Below are positions 8,381 through 18,066 of a DNA stretch of 57,636 nt, one piece after another. A program made the translations under genes and the position numbers. The number at the start of each line of letters is the position of its first letter. Position 1 is the stretch's first letter. Source of the DNA: Verrucomicrobiales bacterium (GTDB taxonomy: Bacteria > Verrucomicrobiota > Verrucomicrobiia > Limisphaerales > UBA11320); assembly GCA_016793885.1 (NCBI GenBank), contig JAEUHE010000017.1, positions 1 through 57,636 of the forward strand, read 5' to 3'. The notes under the pieces are model-generated. The model worked only from the letters and a program-made list of their open reading frames with translations, did not search any database and had not been told where the DNA came from.

Positions 8381-9514
8381 ATGAAACTCGCCTCCTTCCT
8401 CTTGGTTCTTTGCGCTGCGCTCTCATCGGGTGCGGGGGTTCGGTTGGAACGAATTCCTGGCGGTGGACTGCAACCGCAGGTGGTTTCATCAGGCGATGGA
8501 ACCCTTCACCTGGTTTGTTTGGTCGGAGATCCCAAAGCAGCCGACGTGGAGTATCGACGTCGAGAACCAGGAATTACGAACTGGTCGAACCCTACCCGCG
8601 TGAACAGCCAGGCCGGCAGCGCGATTGCGATCGGGACCATCCGGGGTGTGCAGGTCGCCCTTGGCCGCGAAGGACGACTGCATGTCGTCTGGAATGGTTC
8701 GCAATCGGCTGAGCCCAAGCCGAGGGCCGGAGGGTCGCCCATGCTTTATTCGCGCTTGGATAGCGAGTCGAAGGGATTCACGCCGCAGCGGAATCTGATG
8801 ACCGCGAGCTATCAGCTCGATGGCGGCGGTTCCATCGCGGCGGATACAGAGGGTCGAGTGTTCGTGTTCTGGCATGGGGCTCCGCCAGGAAAAAATGGTG
8901 AGACCAACCGTGCCGTCTTCTTGGCTCTTTCGAGCGATGATGGTCTGTCATTTGCAGGGGAGCGTCCCGTCAACCCACAAAACTCCGGCGCTTGTGGCTG
9001 TTGTGGACTGACTGCTGCAACGAATCCCCGAGGGGATGTGTTCGTTTTGTTCCGCAGCGCTCGATCGTTGATGGAACGAGACATGACCTTCCTCGCTTCG
9101 GTGGATCATGGAGAGCGCTTTACCGAGGTCATGTCGGACCCCTGGCCGATTGGCTCCTGTCCGATGAGTAGCGCGGGTCTGACGGGGGATCAGAAAGTCC
9201 AGTGGGCCGCATGGGAAACCGCTGGGCGAGTTCAGGTATTGCGAGGGGAAGCTGGCCGATGGGAGGGGCAGCCCCGTACCTTCGGCCCCTCAAAAGGCGC
9301 CAAACACCCGCGACTCGCGACCAATCAACGCGGGGACACTCTGGTCGTATGGACGGAGGGTACCGGATGGCAGCGCGGCGGAGCGTTCGCATGGCAGGTT
9401 CTTGATCTCAAAGGGGAACCTACTGCTGAGAAAGGGAGACAGGAGGGGCTTCCCGCGTGGGACTTTGCCGCACCTGTAGCCCTTGCGAACGGAGATTTCG
9501 CGATCGTTTACTAA
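8381..9514 (+). CDS. Exported sialidase-fold (BNR-like beta-propeller) protein
   Basis: About 377 residues from the ATG at 8381, which begins a good signal peptide (MKLASFLLVLCAALSSGAG). An in-frame start at 8324 would run into the repeat-rich upstream region and is not favoured. The body has repeated beta-propeller blades with Asp-box-like phrases such as SSDDGLSFAG and SVDHGERFTE, typical of the sialidase superfamily. A cysteine cluster, ACGCCGL, lies near residue 205, with a further Cys in IGSCPMSSAG; these may form disulfides or bind a metal. Sialidase catalytic Arg and Tyr residues were not identified, so true sialidase activity is doubtful. A family A repeat begins 21 nt after the stop. 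Confidence 0.65.
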   Translation: MKLASFLLVLCAALSSGAGVRLERIPGGGLQPQVVSSGDGTLHLVCLVGDPKAADVEYRRREPGITNWSNPTRVNSQAGSAIAIGTIRGVQVALGREGRLHVVWNGSQSAEPKPRAGGSPMLYSRLDSESKGFTPQRNLMTASYQLDGGGSIAADTEGRVFVFWHGAPPGKNGETNRAVFLALSSDDGLSFAGERPVNPQNSGACGCCGLTAATNPRGDVFVLFRSARSLMERDMTFLASVDHGERFTEVMSDPWPIGSCPMSSAGLTGDQKVQWAAWETAGRVQVLRGEAGRWEGQPRTFGPSKGAKHPRLATNQRGDTLVVWTEGTGWQRGGAFAWQVLDLKGEPTAEKGRQEGLPAWDFAAPVALANGDFAIVY

Positions 9515-9535
9515 CCCTAGGAAGGAGGATGGAAA

Positions 9536-9690
9536 CCACGGATTGAACGGATGATACGGATCCGCAAAGACTTGGAAGGACGACCTTGATCACTCCGACA
9601 GGGAGTGCGAACTCGTGCTCAAGAATGCCGCAACACCATCTTAATCCGCGTCATCTGTGAAATCCGTGGTAACTCCATTCCCGGATTTAG
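9536..9690. repeat. Family A palindromic repeat (ACCACGGATT...AATCCGTGGT), copy 1
   Basis: The outer arms ACCACGGATT (9536-9545) and AATCCGTGGT (9661-9670) are exact inverted copies, and pairing continues inward with mismatches over about 28 nt. The core (CGGATCCGCAAAGACTTGG and following) and the right flank (CATTCCCGGATTTAGG) recur in copy 2 near 17.9 kb. The element begins 21 nt after the preceding stop codon. Confidence 0.8.
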
Positions 9691-9802
9691 GCTAACACCT
9701 GTAGGGACCGTTTGTCCCGCCGTGGCTTCAAGCGAAGGCGGAACTTGAGAAGAACTCGTCGCCTTCCACCTCCGGTCTTAACTCTGGCGAAATGAGCATT
9801 CC

Positions 9803-10735
9803 CTACCGTTCTGCAGAAAGGTTTCTCGGCTCGAGAAACTTTTGAGCTTTAAGCCAATGCAGGAGATCCTGCATCCAGGGATGGTCTGTGCCCATGAGTC
9901 CCGTGCCGTGATCACCGTGCTGATAGAGGTGGAATTCGTGTGGGATGGAGTGTCGGTGCAACGCCGCTGCATACAACTGCGCATGTTCCACGGGAACCAA
10001 TTTATCTTCCGCTGTGTGCCAGAGAAAGCAGGGAGGTAGGCCGGGATGCACCTGGAGCTCGCTGGAGGTCTGCTGCAACAACGCCTCGCTGGGTGAGTTG
10101 CCGACGAGGTGTTCGCGCGAGGTGAGATGCGGTTTGGTGATCATGCTGATCACCGGATAGCACAGAATCGCCAGATCGGGCTTTGAACTGACTGGATCTA
10201 GGTGGGAGCGACCCGGAATCTCGCCGTCCTGTGGACGGTTGATCAGCGTCGACACTAGGTGCCCCCCGGCAGAGAAGCCCATAACGCCGACGCGGTTGGT
10301 CTGGATCTTCCACTGCGTCGCCTTTCTGCGCATAGTGCGGATGGATTCGACCGCATCTTGGAGCTGGGCTGGATAGCGGTAGCCGGCCGCGCCCAAGCGG
10401 TAACGAAGCAAGAATACCGTGATGCCCTGGTCGACCAGCCAGCGTGCGAAGGGATCAGCCTGGCCCTCGTAGATGCCCTGATAACTCCCGCCCGGAATCA
10501 ACAGCATCGCGCTTCCGTTTGCGTTGGTTGGGACGTAGGTTGTCAGAGTAGGCATATCCCCGGGCGATTTACCCAGGGCTCCCGGTGCCCCGTTAGGCCA
10601 GAGGGGCAGGGGAGTCGGAGGGGCGTCGGCTAGAGCCCCAGCGACGCTGAGGCTCAGGATGGCGCACAGAACCACGCTCATTCCGAAGACGCGGTACGCG
10701 AGTCGGTGCAGCTTACTTTCTGGCGGAGGACGCAT
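9803..10735 (-). CDS. Exported alpha/beta hydrolase, acetyl-xylan esterase-like (BD-FAE type)
   Basis: About 310 residues from the ATG at 10735, one base after the stop of the large upstream gene, so the two are probably cotranscribed. The N-terminus has a basic stretch and a hydrophobic signal (SVVLCAILSLSVAGALA). The mature part starts PLPLWPNGAPGA, typical of this family. LLIPGGSYQG supplies the oxyanion loop, GFSAGG the nucleophile serine, HTAEDKLVP the acid and GDHGTG the histidine. Members deacetylate xylan or pectin or cleave other small esters outside the cytoplasm. Its link to the ThuA/dehydrogenase protein suggests a role in polysaccharide or sugar oxidation, but the exact substrate is not shown. 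Confidence 0.8.
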   Translation of the reverse strand: MRPPPESKLHRLAYRVFGMSVVLCAILSLSVAGALADAPPTPLPLWPNGAPGALGKSPGDMPTLTTYVPTNANGSAMLLIPGGSYQGIYEGQADPFARWLVDQGITVFLLRYRLGAAGYRYPAQLQDAVESIRTMRRKATQWKIQTNRVGVMGFSAGGHLVSTLINRPQDGEIPGRSHLDPVSSKPDLAILCYPVISMITKPHLTSREHLVGNSPSEALLQQTSSELQVHPGLPPCFLWHTAEDKLVPVEHAQLYAAALHRHSIPHEFHLYQHGDHGTGLMGTDHPWMQDLLHWLKAQKFLEPRNLSAER

Positions 10736-10736
10736 T

Positions 10737-13700
10737 CTACCGAGCCGCTGTGGCCTTCTCATCCGCGGCCCAACGAATGGCGTTAATCAACATCTGTTTG
10801 TAGGCGGGATGGTCATGGCTGAGGCCATCGTGTCCGAGGGTGATATTCGCGATACGCGCCTTGGGGTGCTTCGTAATCCATACCTGCGGATGGGTTTTTC
10901 CGGTGGTCAGATTCTTCCCGATCGCCAGCACCTCAATGGGGGCGCCTTGCTCATCTTTTTGGAAGTGATACAGCTCATCTGAGATCCGAAACGTGGTCGG
11001 GACTCCCTTCATTAGCGGGTGTTCGGGCTGGGTGACAGTCACTTCGAACTCCCCGTAACGGTCGTGGCTACGCGCGCCACCTCCTACGAGCTGCTTGTTC
11101 CACTCCGGCCAGTCGTTCCAGATGTACCAATTGCCAGGATGGAGCAGTACCAAGCCTTTGCCCGCGTTGGCATAGTCCAGCAGGCTTTGGCGAAGGACGG
11201 GATCCTTCTGGGGTTGATTGGCGCTCCAGCCGAGCACTTGGATCTGGGAGAGCGCGGGGATGACTTCCCCATACCGCTCGGTGTAATTCACACTGAAGCC
11301 GCCGGCTGCGCGCAGCGTGGCGACATCCGCCAGGTTGAACCAGCGGTTGAAGTCATGGGAGCTTCCGCCGCCGACCAGCAGCGTTCGGATCCCCGGAGGC
11401 CAGTCGAAGGCCTTGGGCGCAGGGGCGGGACTCGCTGCGGCGGCGGTGACAGCTGTTTTGGGATCGCCCACCTCAGCCGTCATCGCTACGAAGGTCGGGG
11501 CTACCTGGTTGTCGAAACTCTCCAGCGTGATGCGCTTCAGTTCGCCGGTCCGTTTCAGCGCCTTGGTGAACCAGCGAACTTGCTGGTGGCGGGGAACGAG
11601 TCCTTCCACCCGGGCTGATCCCGGAACATCCGCGTTGCCGTTGTAATCGGCGAATTCGACGCCGTTTTTTAGGACATGTTCCTCGCGGTTCCCGTCGGCG
11701 AACTCAACGGTAACCTTGGTGACCGGAAGATCCTTGTTCTCCCCGCAGCAGGGATAGCCCCAGCCGGCGACTCCACCCAGGAAATGAAGCCGGTTGGCCA
11801 TGATGCCTTTGGCGGGGATCTCGAGCTTTTGGGGAAAGCTTCTAGCCAACCCTTCTCCACCTTTGAGCACGATGACATTGCGTCCCCCGGGGGTCTTGGT
11901 GGGCGTCAGCACCTCGAATGGGACGCCTCCAGCCTGAACGATCCCGAACTTGCGGAACTTGAGGCTTTCCTCCGTGCTCTCGAGGCTTCGGTAGATGCCC
12001 TTGGAGCTGTCGGCGGTGAAGGCGCTGCGCAGGTCCAGGATTCGGAACCGTGAATCGGCGGCCGTCATGAACGCCAACAGATCGCGCAGTCCCTCGGCGC
12101 CCAGGGACTCGAAGCCTTCCGGCATCAGCGATCGGCCGGTGTTTTTCTGAGCCTTCACGTCGTCCCGTTTCAGCTCCATCTCCCCTGCAGCGTTGCGCAG
12201 GAAAACCGACGCGCGGTTTTCGCGAGCCACGATGCCATCATAGGACTCGCCATCCTTGGTTTCAAAATTCCAGGCGGCAAAGCTGGGATCCACTTCGCGG
12301 TTAGGATCCAGGATGTGCACGAGCAATTCAGCTGATCCGTGAGCGCCCATTCCTGTGAGCGCCGGTCCTACCTCCTTACCTTCCTCGTTCAACCGATGGC
12401 AGGTCGCGCAATTTTGTGTGAAGAGCAGGTGACCCTTCGCCTTGTCCCCAGGCTTCTCGACCTCGGGCGTGAGCTTGGAGATCAGGGCCTGCTTTTCCTT
12501 GGCCTCGGGGCCGCGGAGAGCTTCGATTGTCTCGGTGGCGAGCTTGGCCACCGCCGCATCCGGGTGGTAGCGGAGGCGATGCACGTTCGCAGGGCCAATG
12601 CTTCCCAAGGGAACCTGGCCGGCCTTGACGGCATCCAAAAGGGCGATCGACCAGTCGTTGCGTTTGATGACCTGGTTGAAGGCAGTGTTCTGCAGTTCTC
12701 CAGCCAGTTTAGGAAACACCGTAGCCAGAGCTTTGCCGACCTGTGCGTCCGGGATCTCGCCCATCGACTTGATGATTCGGTCCTGGAGGGAGGTGGTTTC
12801 GCTGCCTCCCACCAATCCGGCCACGGTGGGCACGATCTCCTCGCTAAACTTGCGCACGCCCAGGAGGCTGGTGGCGATCTGACTGCGCGAGTCTTCAGAA
12901 ATAGATCGATCCTTCACTTTGAGGAGCAGTCCCGACACCTCCTGCTTGACCTCCGATGCGAGGCTGGACTGGGTGTCCCAGCGGGCCACTAGGGGGAGTG
13001 CAGCCAATTTCGTGGCGCTTTCCGGAGACTGGATCAGGCTGCGGATGGAAGCCTTGAGTGAATCGGTCCAGCCGGGTGTGGTCTCGGGCTTCAAGGATCT
13101 GGCGAACTGCTGCAAGATCCCTTGCTTCAGCTCCTCATTGGCACCGGGTTCAGTCAGCGCGTTGACCAAAGCAACTGCATCCTGCGGAGTGCCGCTGCGC
13201 CCCACTGTTGCGGCCAAAGCGTTGACCAGATTTGCCAGGGAAGCGGCCGACTTGCTCTGGAGGGCCGCTTTGATGGTCGCTACAGGCGACGAGGCGGCCG
13301 CGGTTTGGGCGGCGGCTTCGAGCCATCGGTCATTGAGGGACGGGTAGAGGGCAACCAGTCGAGCCGCGACTTCATCGCCTGGTTTCTGAGCACTGAGCGC
13401 AATCAGGGCTTGCAGCTGAACGGCGGGAGATTCGTTGGTGGCGGCGAGGATGAGAGCGTTTTGTAGTTTGGTTCGAGCAACCCGGCCCGCCGGGGTTTGT
13501 CCAGCGATGCGCGCGGCCACCTTGCGAACCCCGGCATCGGGATTCTTAAGCGCGGCGACCAAGACATCCTCCTCCACCCCGTAGAGTTGTTCGGCCACCC
13601 ACAGCGCATGAACCCGGCTGAGCGGGCTGGCATTCTCGTTGTTGGCGATTCGGCTGATCTCCGCGTTGCCTCGCTCCAGAAGCAGGCGATGGGCGGACAT

Positions 13701-15863
13701 TCGCACGGCGCGGTTGGGATGAGACAGAGCTGCCATAAGATCCTCGGCGGAGGTCGGAACGAGCCGAGCGGGAGGAAGAGGTTTTGCCTCCCGATGATCA
13801 ATCCGCCAGACGCGGCCGAAATAGTGATCTCGGTCGGGGCGGACCGCGGCGTTCACCGCGTTGTGGGCTGGGCCGCGGGTGTCATTGTGAATCACCGCTT
13901 GATTGTAAAAGTCGAGGACGTATAGGGCTCCATCGGGTCCGATGCGCGTCTCGATCGGCCGGAACCAGAGATCACGGGAACCGACGAACTCCTCCGTCCG
14001 GAGTTTACGGCCCTGGTAACCTGCGCCCGCGGCGGTGATCTCCTCATGATGCACGATGTTGATGGTGGGTTCGGTGGTGAAATAATGATTGTGGTAGGAC
14101 GCTGGCCAGGAGCCTCCGTTGTAGATGGCGGCACCGGCGGCGGCGGTGAAGCTGCCCACCCAATCGATTTGAACGTAGGCCATGTTTTCCCACTTCATCA
14201 GTGGATGCGCCTTGGGGCTCTTGATCACGACCTGGTAGCTGGTGGCCTTTGAGCCGGGGCTCTTGGCCAGGATGGCTTCGGGAAGTAAGACCGTCATGAG
14301 CAGGTCTCCACTCGTGGGCTGGGTGTAAAACAGATCGCCATCCCAGGAGAAGTCCAATCCCCACGTATTGCCCCCCTTCGACGAATACTGCTCGAAGGCG
14401 GAGCCATCTGGACGGAAGCGAACCACTCCTGAGCCAATCCGGCCAAACTCCTTGGATCCATTGGCCGATTTGACATCCCCGGCGCTGTAGCCATGGGTAG
14501 CGTAGATCCAGCCATCCATGCCCCAGCGCAGATTGTTGATCACTGCATGGGTATCGCTGGTACCGAGCCCGGTGTAAAGTGGCGTTACTTCATCGGCCTT
14601 TCCATCGCCGTCTCGGTCGCGAATCCACAGGATGTCCGGTGCAGCGGAAGCGATGACGCCATCGCGGTGGAACACAAAACCGGTGACGAGTTCCAGTCCC
14701 TCGAACCAGACAGTCTTTTTATCCATGAGCCCATCGCCATCGCTGTCGACGAGAATGCTGAGGCGATCCTGGGCGGGACGCTCCTGCTTTCCGACTTGGG
14801 CCACCAGCCCGCCGCCGTCCTTCCACTCATTGCCTTGCAGGGCTGGGCGCATTCCGCGGCGGCCGTTGGGGTATTCCACAGTCTCGGCGACCCACAGGCG
14901 ACCTTGGTGATCCCAGTCCAGGGCGATGGGCTTGCTGAGGAGCGGTTCGGCTGCGACCAGCGTCATCTTGAACTCAGGATGAATCTCGAGTTTGGAGCCC
15001 GCCTGGTTCGGGGCGGTGGGGCCGCCTTCCGGGTAGCGCAGCGTGGCGAGTTCCTCCGGCTTGCACAATGAGTTCTCCGGACGATGTCCGGCCCAGGCAA
15101 TTCCGCGCAACACCACGGCTCGGTAGTGGGGGAGTTGGAAGGTTGCATACTTGTGGCCCGGGAGGGACACGAATGCTCGGTAGGGTTTTCCCCCTGCGAG
15201 AGTGCGCTCGTAGGTCCACATTTGCGGGGCGGTGTCGTAGATGTGAGGCAGGGGGCGGCCATCCTTGTTGTTGCGCTTATCCGGGATCCAGGTGGAGGCT
15301 AGAATCTTTGCCTCCGGCATCATGTGGAGGTCCCAATACATTTCGTCATCGACATCGAAATTGGAGCAGCCGGCGGTGATGGGATGGTTCTGGTTCACAT
15401 AGTAGAAGGAGATAGGCCCCTCGAACCATTTGGACCGACCGTGCTCCCAAGCTCCTCCGATGATCGTTTTAAACCAGGGCGCGTTGGTGCCGCACACTGC
15501 GTCATGCAAGCAGACCATGCCGCCTCCTCGGGTCAGAAACTTCTCCAGGTTTTCTCGATCGGTTCCGGCAATGGAACCCGCTTCGGCGGCGAACATGACC
15601 AGCACATCGGTGCGCTCCAGTTGTTCGCCCGTCGGAAAATTCATCGCACCATCCACCGTCGCCCCGCGTTCGGTGAGGAGTTGGGTGAACTCGCCGAGGA
15701 AGCGCGGATGGTCATGTAGACCGTTTTCCTTGGGGCCATGGGTTTTGGCTCCACCTCGGATAAACACGCGCAACGGGCTGTCGGCGCCCCAGGCATCTCC
15801 GGTCAGCCAGAGAGAGGATGCCAGAATCAAGACGGCAAACGATCTGAACGATCTTGTTTTCAT
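10737..15863 (-). CDS. Giant ThuA - membrane-bound dehydrogenase - HEAT - cytochrome c - ThuA protein
   Basis: A 1708-residue exported protein. Order of parts: signal peptide (1-27); ThuA-like domain (about 30-255, LHDAVCGTNAPWF); PVC-type membrane-bound dehydrogenase / NHL-like propeller (about 295-690, ALDWDHQGRLWVAETVEYPN, LRWGMDGWIYATHG); HEAT-like helical repeats (about 710-1110); a haem-binding domain with NCATCHRLNEEGKEVGP and the distal-ligand phrase SLMPEG; a beta-rich segment; and a second ThuA-like domain (about 1490-1700, LVLLHPGNWYIWNDWPEWN, ISDELYHF). ThuA domains are linked to trehalose/disaccharide metabolism and the dehydrogenase-haem parts to periplasmic sugar oxidation. Both roles are inferred from family. 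The esterase gene follows directly. Two ThuA domains in one chain is unusual. Confidence 0.8.
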   Translation of the reverse strand: MKTRSFRSFAVLILASSLWLTGDAWGADSPLRVFIRGGAKTHGPKENGLHDHPRFLGEFTQLLTERGATVDGAMNFPTGEQLERTDVLVMFAAEAGSIAGTDRENLEKFLTRGGGMVCLHDAVCGTNAPWFKTIIGGAWEHGRSKWFEGPISFYYVNQNHPITAGCSNFDVDDEMYWDLHMMPEAKILASTWIPDKRNNKDGRPLPHIYDTAPQMWTYERTLAGGKPYRAFVSLPGHKYATFQLPHYRAVVLRGIAWAGHRPENSLCKPEELATLRYPEGGPTAPNQAGSKLEIHPEFKMTLVAAEPLLSKPIALDWDHQGRLWVAETVEYPNGRRGMRPALQGNEWKDGGGLVAQVGKQERPAQDRLSILVDSDGDGLMDKKTVWFEGLELVTGFVFHRDGVIASAAPDILWIRDRDGDGKADEVTPLYTGLGTSDTHAVINNLRWGMDGWIYATHGYSAGDVKSANGSKEFGRIGSGVVRFRPDGSAFEQYSSKGGNTWGLDFSWDGDLFYTQPTSGDLLMTVLLPEAILAKSPGSKATSYQVVIKSPKAHPLMKWENMAYVQIDWVGSFTAAAGAAIYNGGSWPASYHNHYFTTEPTINIVHHEEITAAGAGYQGRKLRTEEFVGSRDLWFRPIETRIGPDGALYVLDFYNQAVIHNDTRGPAHNAVNAAVRPDRDHYFGRVWRIDHREAKPLPPARLVPTSAEDLMAALSHPNRAVRMSAHRLLLERGNAEISRIANNENASPLSRVHALWVAEQLYGVEEDVLVAALKNPDAGVRKVAARIAGQTPAGRVARTKLQNALILAATNESPAVQLQALIALSAQKPGDEVAARLVALYPSLNDRWLEAAAQTAAASSPVATIKAALQSKSAASLANLVNALAATVGRSGTPQDAVALVNALTEPGANEELKQGILQQFARSLKPETTPGWTDSLKASIRSLIQSPESATKLAALPLVARWDTQSSLASEVKQEVSGLLLKVKDRSISEDSRSQIATSLLGVRKFSEEIVPTVAGLVGGSETTSLQDRIIKSMGEIPDAQVGKALATVFPKLAGELQNTAFNQVIKRNDWSIALLDAVKAGQVPLGSIGPANVHRLRYHPDAAVAKLATETIEALRGPEAKEKQALISKLTPEVEKPGDKAKGHLLFTQNCATCHRLNEEGKEVGPALTGMGAHGSAELLVHILDPNREVDPSFAAWNFETKDGESYDGIVARENRASVFLRNAAGEMELKRDDVKAQKNTGRSLMPEGFESLGAEGLRDLLAFMTAADSRFRILDLRSAFTADSSKGIYRSLESTEESLKFRKFGIVQAGGVPFEVLTPTKTPGGRNVIVLKGGEGLARSFPQKLEIPAKGIMANRLHFLGGVAGWGYPCCGENKDLPVTKVTVEFADGNREEHVLKNGVEFADYNGNADVPGSARVEGLVPRHQQVRWFTKALKRTGELKRITLESFDNQVAPTFVAMTAEVGDPKTAVTAAAASPAPAPKAFDWPPGIRTLLVGGGSSHDFNRWFNLADVATLRAAGGFSVNYTERYGEVIPALSQIQVLGWSANQPQKDPVLRQSLLDYANAGKGLVLLHPGNWYIWNDWPEWNKQLVGGGARSHDRYGEFEVTVTQPEHPLMKGVPTTFRISDELYHFQKDEQGAPIEVLAIGKNLTTGKTHPQVWITKHPKARIANITLGHDGLSHDHPAYKQMLINAIRWAADEKATAAR

Positions 15864-16231
15864 AAGCGATTTGATGGGGTGACTCTAGACCGCCCTCGGT
15901 TCCAGCCAAGGGAATAGTGCAGGGGGGGAGGGGGGGGATTGGAAGTAGGGGAGAAAGGTGGTGGAGTCGCGACGGACTCGGCGGCCTTGTGCCGGGCTTT
16001 CAGCCCTTGATCGATGGAGGGATGGCCACCTGGGGTGACAACCCCAGGTTTCATCACCCCACACACGTTGAGGGCTGAAAGCCCGCACCATCGCAGGGAG
16101 TTACCCGCTGAATTCAACCTTAGCCTCACCCATTTATAATCGCACCCGAAGTGGGGTGTGATTTGAATTCGGTCAGACTCTGGAAAATCTGTTTGCGTGA
16201 CCTGCCTGCACGAACCACTGTTTCGCCAATT
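15864..16231. other. Divergent intergenic region carrying a palindromic repeat
   Basis: This 368-bp gap separates the giant minus-strand gene from a plus-strand esterase and should carry both promoters. It starts with a G-rich tract near 15920-15940 and contains the family E palindrome at 15994-16084. No coding sequence is convincing here. Confidence 0.5.
15994..16084. repeat. Family E palindromic repeat
   Basis: GGGCTTTCAGCCCT (15994-16007) and AGGGCTGAAAGCCC (16071-16084) are perfect inverted copies. Inside lies a second hairpin, CCTGGGGT (16029-16036) with ACCCCAGG (16041-16048). Repeats of this look are typical of intergenic regions in Planctomycetes and Verrucomicrobia; no coding potential is evident. 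Confidence 0.7.
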
Positions 16232-17839
16232 ATGGCATTCCCTTTCTGGTTGCGGTCACGGGGTGGTTTTGTCGTCATGGTCGGGCTGATCTCTACATTT
16301 CTTGTGGGGTGTGCGCACAAGAATGGAGCGGTGTGTGGTTGGTCTAAGGACATGTTCGTTCCACGAGATACCAACGCTCCGGTCCGGTTTGTCGTCCACT
16401 TTCCAGCAGCAGTGCATCCGGAACCGGTGACGGGCCGCGTCATTCTCTTCCTCTCCCGTTCGGCAGGTCGTGAGCCGCGATTCGCCCTGGATTTCTTCAA
16501 TCTCCAGCCGGTTTATGCCATCGACGTGACCAATTGGGCCGCGGGCACTCCCTTGGTGTTCGACCGCCAGGCTTTTCGCGATCCTGACGCTTTGGCATTC
16601 CCGGGCCCGTTGCACCGTCTCCCCACCGGTGCTTACCAGGCTCAGGTCTTGATCGATCTGGACGGAACGCAACGCGATTTTGCCACGGGTCCCGGAAATC
16701 TCTTCAGCAAACCCATGGCCTGCACCCTGTGGGGCGATCGCGGTGGCGAATGGCGGATCACCTGTGATCAGCGCGTCGAGCCCGAGGGGGAGTTGACCGA
16801 TACTGACTGGATCAAATGGGTTAAGGTGAAGAGCGATCGGCTCAGTCGCTTCCATGGCCGGGATGTGTATCTTCGAGCGGCAGTTGTGATTCCGCCGGAC
16901 TATGCCAAGGAGCATGAGCGCCGATTTCCCACCTGTTACCTGGTTCCGGGTTTTGGTGGGAGGCATACCGACGCTCGCGGCTGGCTCGGTTCCGAAGCGG
17001 GCAGACGTTGGCAAGCCGGCCAGGCGCCGCTCCGCATGCTGCGGGTCTTCCTGGATCCGGATGTGCCGATGGGACACAGCGTGTTCGCCGATTCCGCCAA
17101 CAACGGCCCGGTTGGTGAGGCCTTGACGCAGGAGTTGATTCCGGAGATCGAACGCCGTTTTCGAGCCATCCCGAGCCCCTATGGGCGTTTCGTTGCGGGA
17201 CATTCCTCAGGCGGCTGGTCCTCCCTGTGGCTGCAGGTCACTTACCCGGAGGTTTTTGGGGGCTGCTGGAGCACGGCTCCGGACCCCGTCGATTTTCGTG
17301 CGTTTCAGACGATGAACCTTTACGAGGATCGCAACGGTCACTGGACGCGGGAGGGCTATCCACGTCCCGTGGCGAGAAATCGAGAGAAGGTTATGCAGAC
17401 CTTCCAGCAGCTGAACTTGTGGGAGCTGGTCACGGGCTATGGCGGTCAGCTGGACTCCTTTGATGCGGTGTTTAGCCCGCGAGGTCCGGACGGCAGGCCC
17501 CTCCAGATCATGGACAAGCGAGTTGGAACGATCCATCGAGAGGTGGCCGAGTCTTGGAAGCGCTATGATATTAGGCTGGTTTTGGAGAGCCGCTGGGCGG
17601 AGCTTGGTCCCAAGCTCCAAGGGAAGATCCATGTCATCGCGGCGGGCTGGGATAGTTTCTACCTAGATCCTGCTGTTCAGTTGCTGCGGGACTTTTTGTC
17701 GACCAAAGACCATGGCGGCTATGTTGAAATTCTGCCGGGCGACCACGGAAGCGTCATGACCGAGCGCGTGAAGGATCGGATCCTGAAGGAAATGGCGGAG
17801 CAGTTCGAGCGGAGCCGTGCGTCCGTTTCGGCACCCTAA
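16232..17839 (+). CDS. Esterase D / alpha-beta hydrolase lipoprotein
   Basis: About 535 residues from the ATG at 16232. The hydrophobic leader ends in the lipobox FLVGC, so it is probably a lipoprotein. Residues about 25-190 form a beta-rich N-terminal domain. The C-terminal half is an esterase-D-type hydrolase: AAVVIPPDY and FPTCYLVPGFGG near the fold start, AGHSSGGWSS with the nucleophile serine, and GDHGS with a likely catalytic histidine. Such proteins (enterobactin esterase, feruloyl esterase and mycolyltransferase relatives) cleave or transfer acyl groups on sugars or siderophores. No siderophore transport genes are nearby, so a carbohydrate ester is the more likely substrate. A family A repeat begins 21 nt after the stop. 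Confidence 0.75.
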   Translation: MAFPFWLRSRGGFVVMVGLISTFLVGCAHKNGAVCGWSKDMFVPRDTNAPVRFVVHFPAAVHPEPVTGRVILFLSRSAGREPRFALDFFNLQPVYAIDVTNWAAGTPLVFDRQAFRDPDALAFPGPLHRLPTGAYQAQVLIDLDGTQRDFATGPGNLFSKPMACTLWGDRGGEWRITCDQRVEPEGELTDTDWIKWVKVKSDRLSRFHGRDVYLRAAVVIPPDYAKEHERRFPTCYLVPGFGGRHTDARGWLGSEAGRRWQAGQAPLRMLRVFLDPDVPMGHSVFADSANNGPVGEALTQELIPEIERRFRAIPSPYGRFVAGHSSGGWSSLWLQVTYPEVFGGCWSTAPDPVDFRAFQTMNLYEDRNGHWTREGYPRPVARNREKVMQTFQQLNLWELVTGYGGQLDSFDAVFSPRGPDGRPLQIMDKRVGTIHREVAESWKRYDIRLVLESRWAELGPKLQGKIHVIAAGWDSFYLDPAVQLLRDFLSTKDHGGYVEILPGDHGSVMTERVKDRILKEMAEQFERSRASVSAP

Positions 17840-17860
17840 TTCTCGGTCGGAAAGCGATTC

Positions 17861-18043
17861 ACCACGGATTGCGCGGATGACACGGATCCGCAGAGACTTG
17901 GAAGGGTGACCCCATCACTCTGAAAGGGACTGTCACAACCCCTTTTTAATCCGTGTCATCTGTGGTATCCGTGGTCAGTTCATTCCCGGTTTTAGGTTCG
18001 ATGTTTTGCCCATCCGTGCGATCCGAGAAATCCGTGGTTCTAT
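17861..18043. repeat. Family A palindromic repeat, copy 2, with extra half unit
   Basis: ACCACGGATT at 17861-17870 is matched by ATCCGTGGT at 17967-17975, with the same internal order as copy 1 (CGGATCCGCAGAGACTTGG, then ATCACTCTGAAAGGGACTG) and the same right flank (CATTCCCGG, then TTTAGG). A further AAATCCGTGGTTCT follows near 18030-18043, suggesting a truncated extra arm. The 21-nt spacing from the preceding stop equals that of copy 1. Confidence 0.8.
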
Positions 18044-18066
18044 TTGTCGTTTCCGCTGGGTCGACT

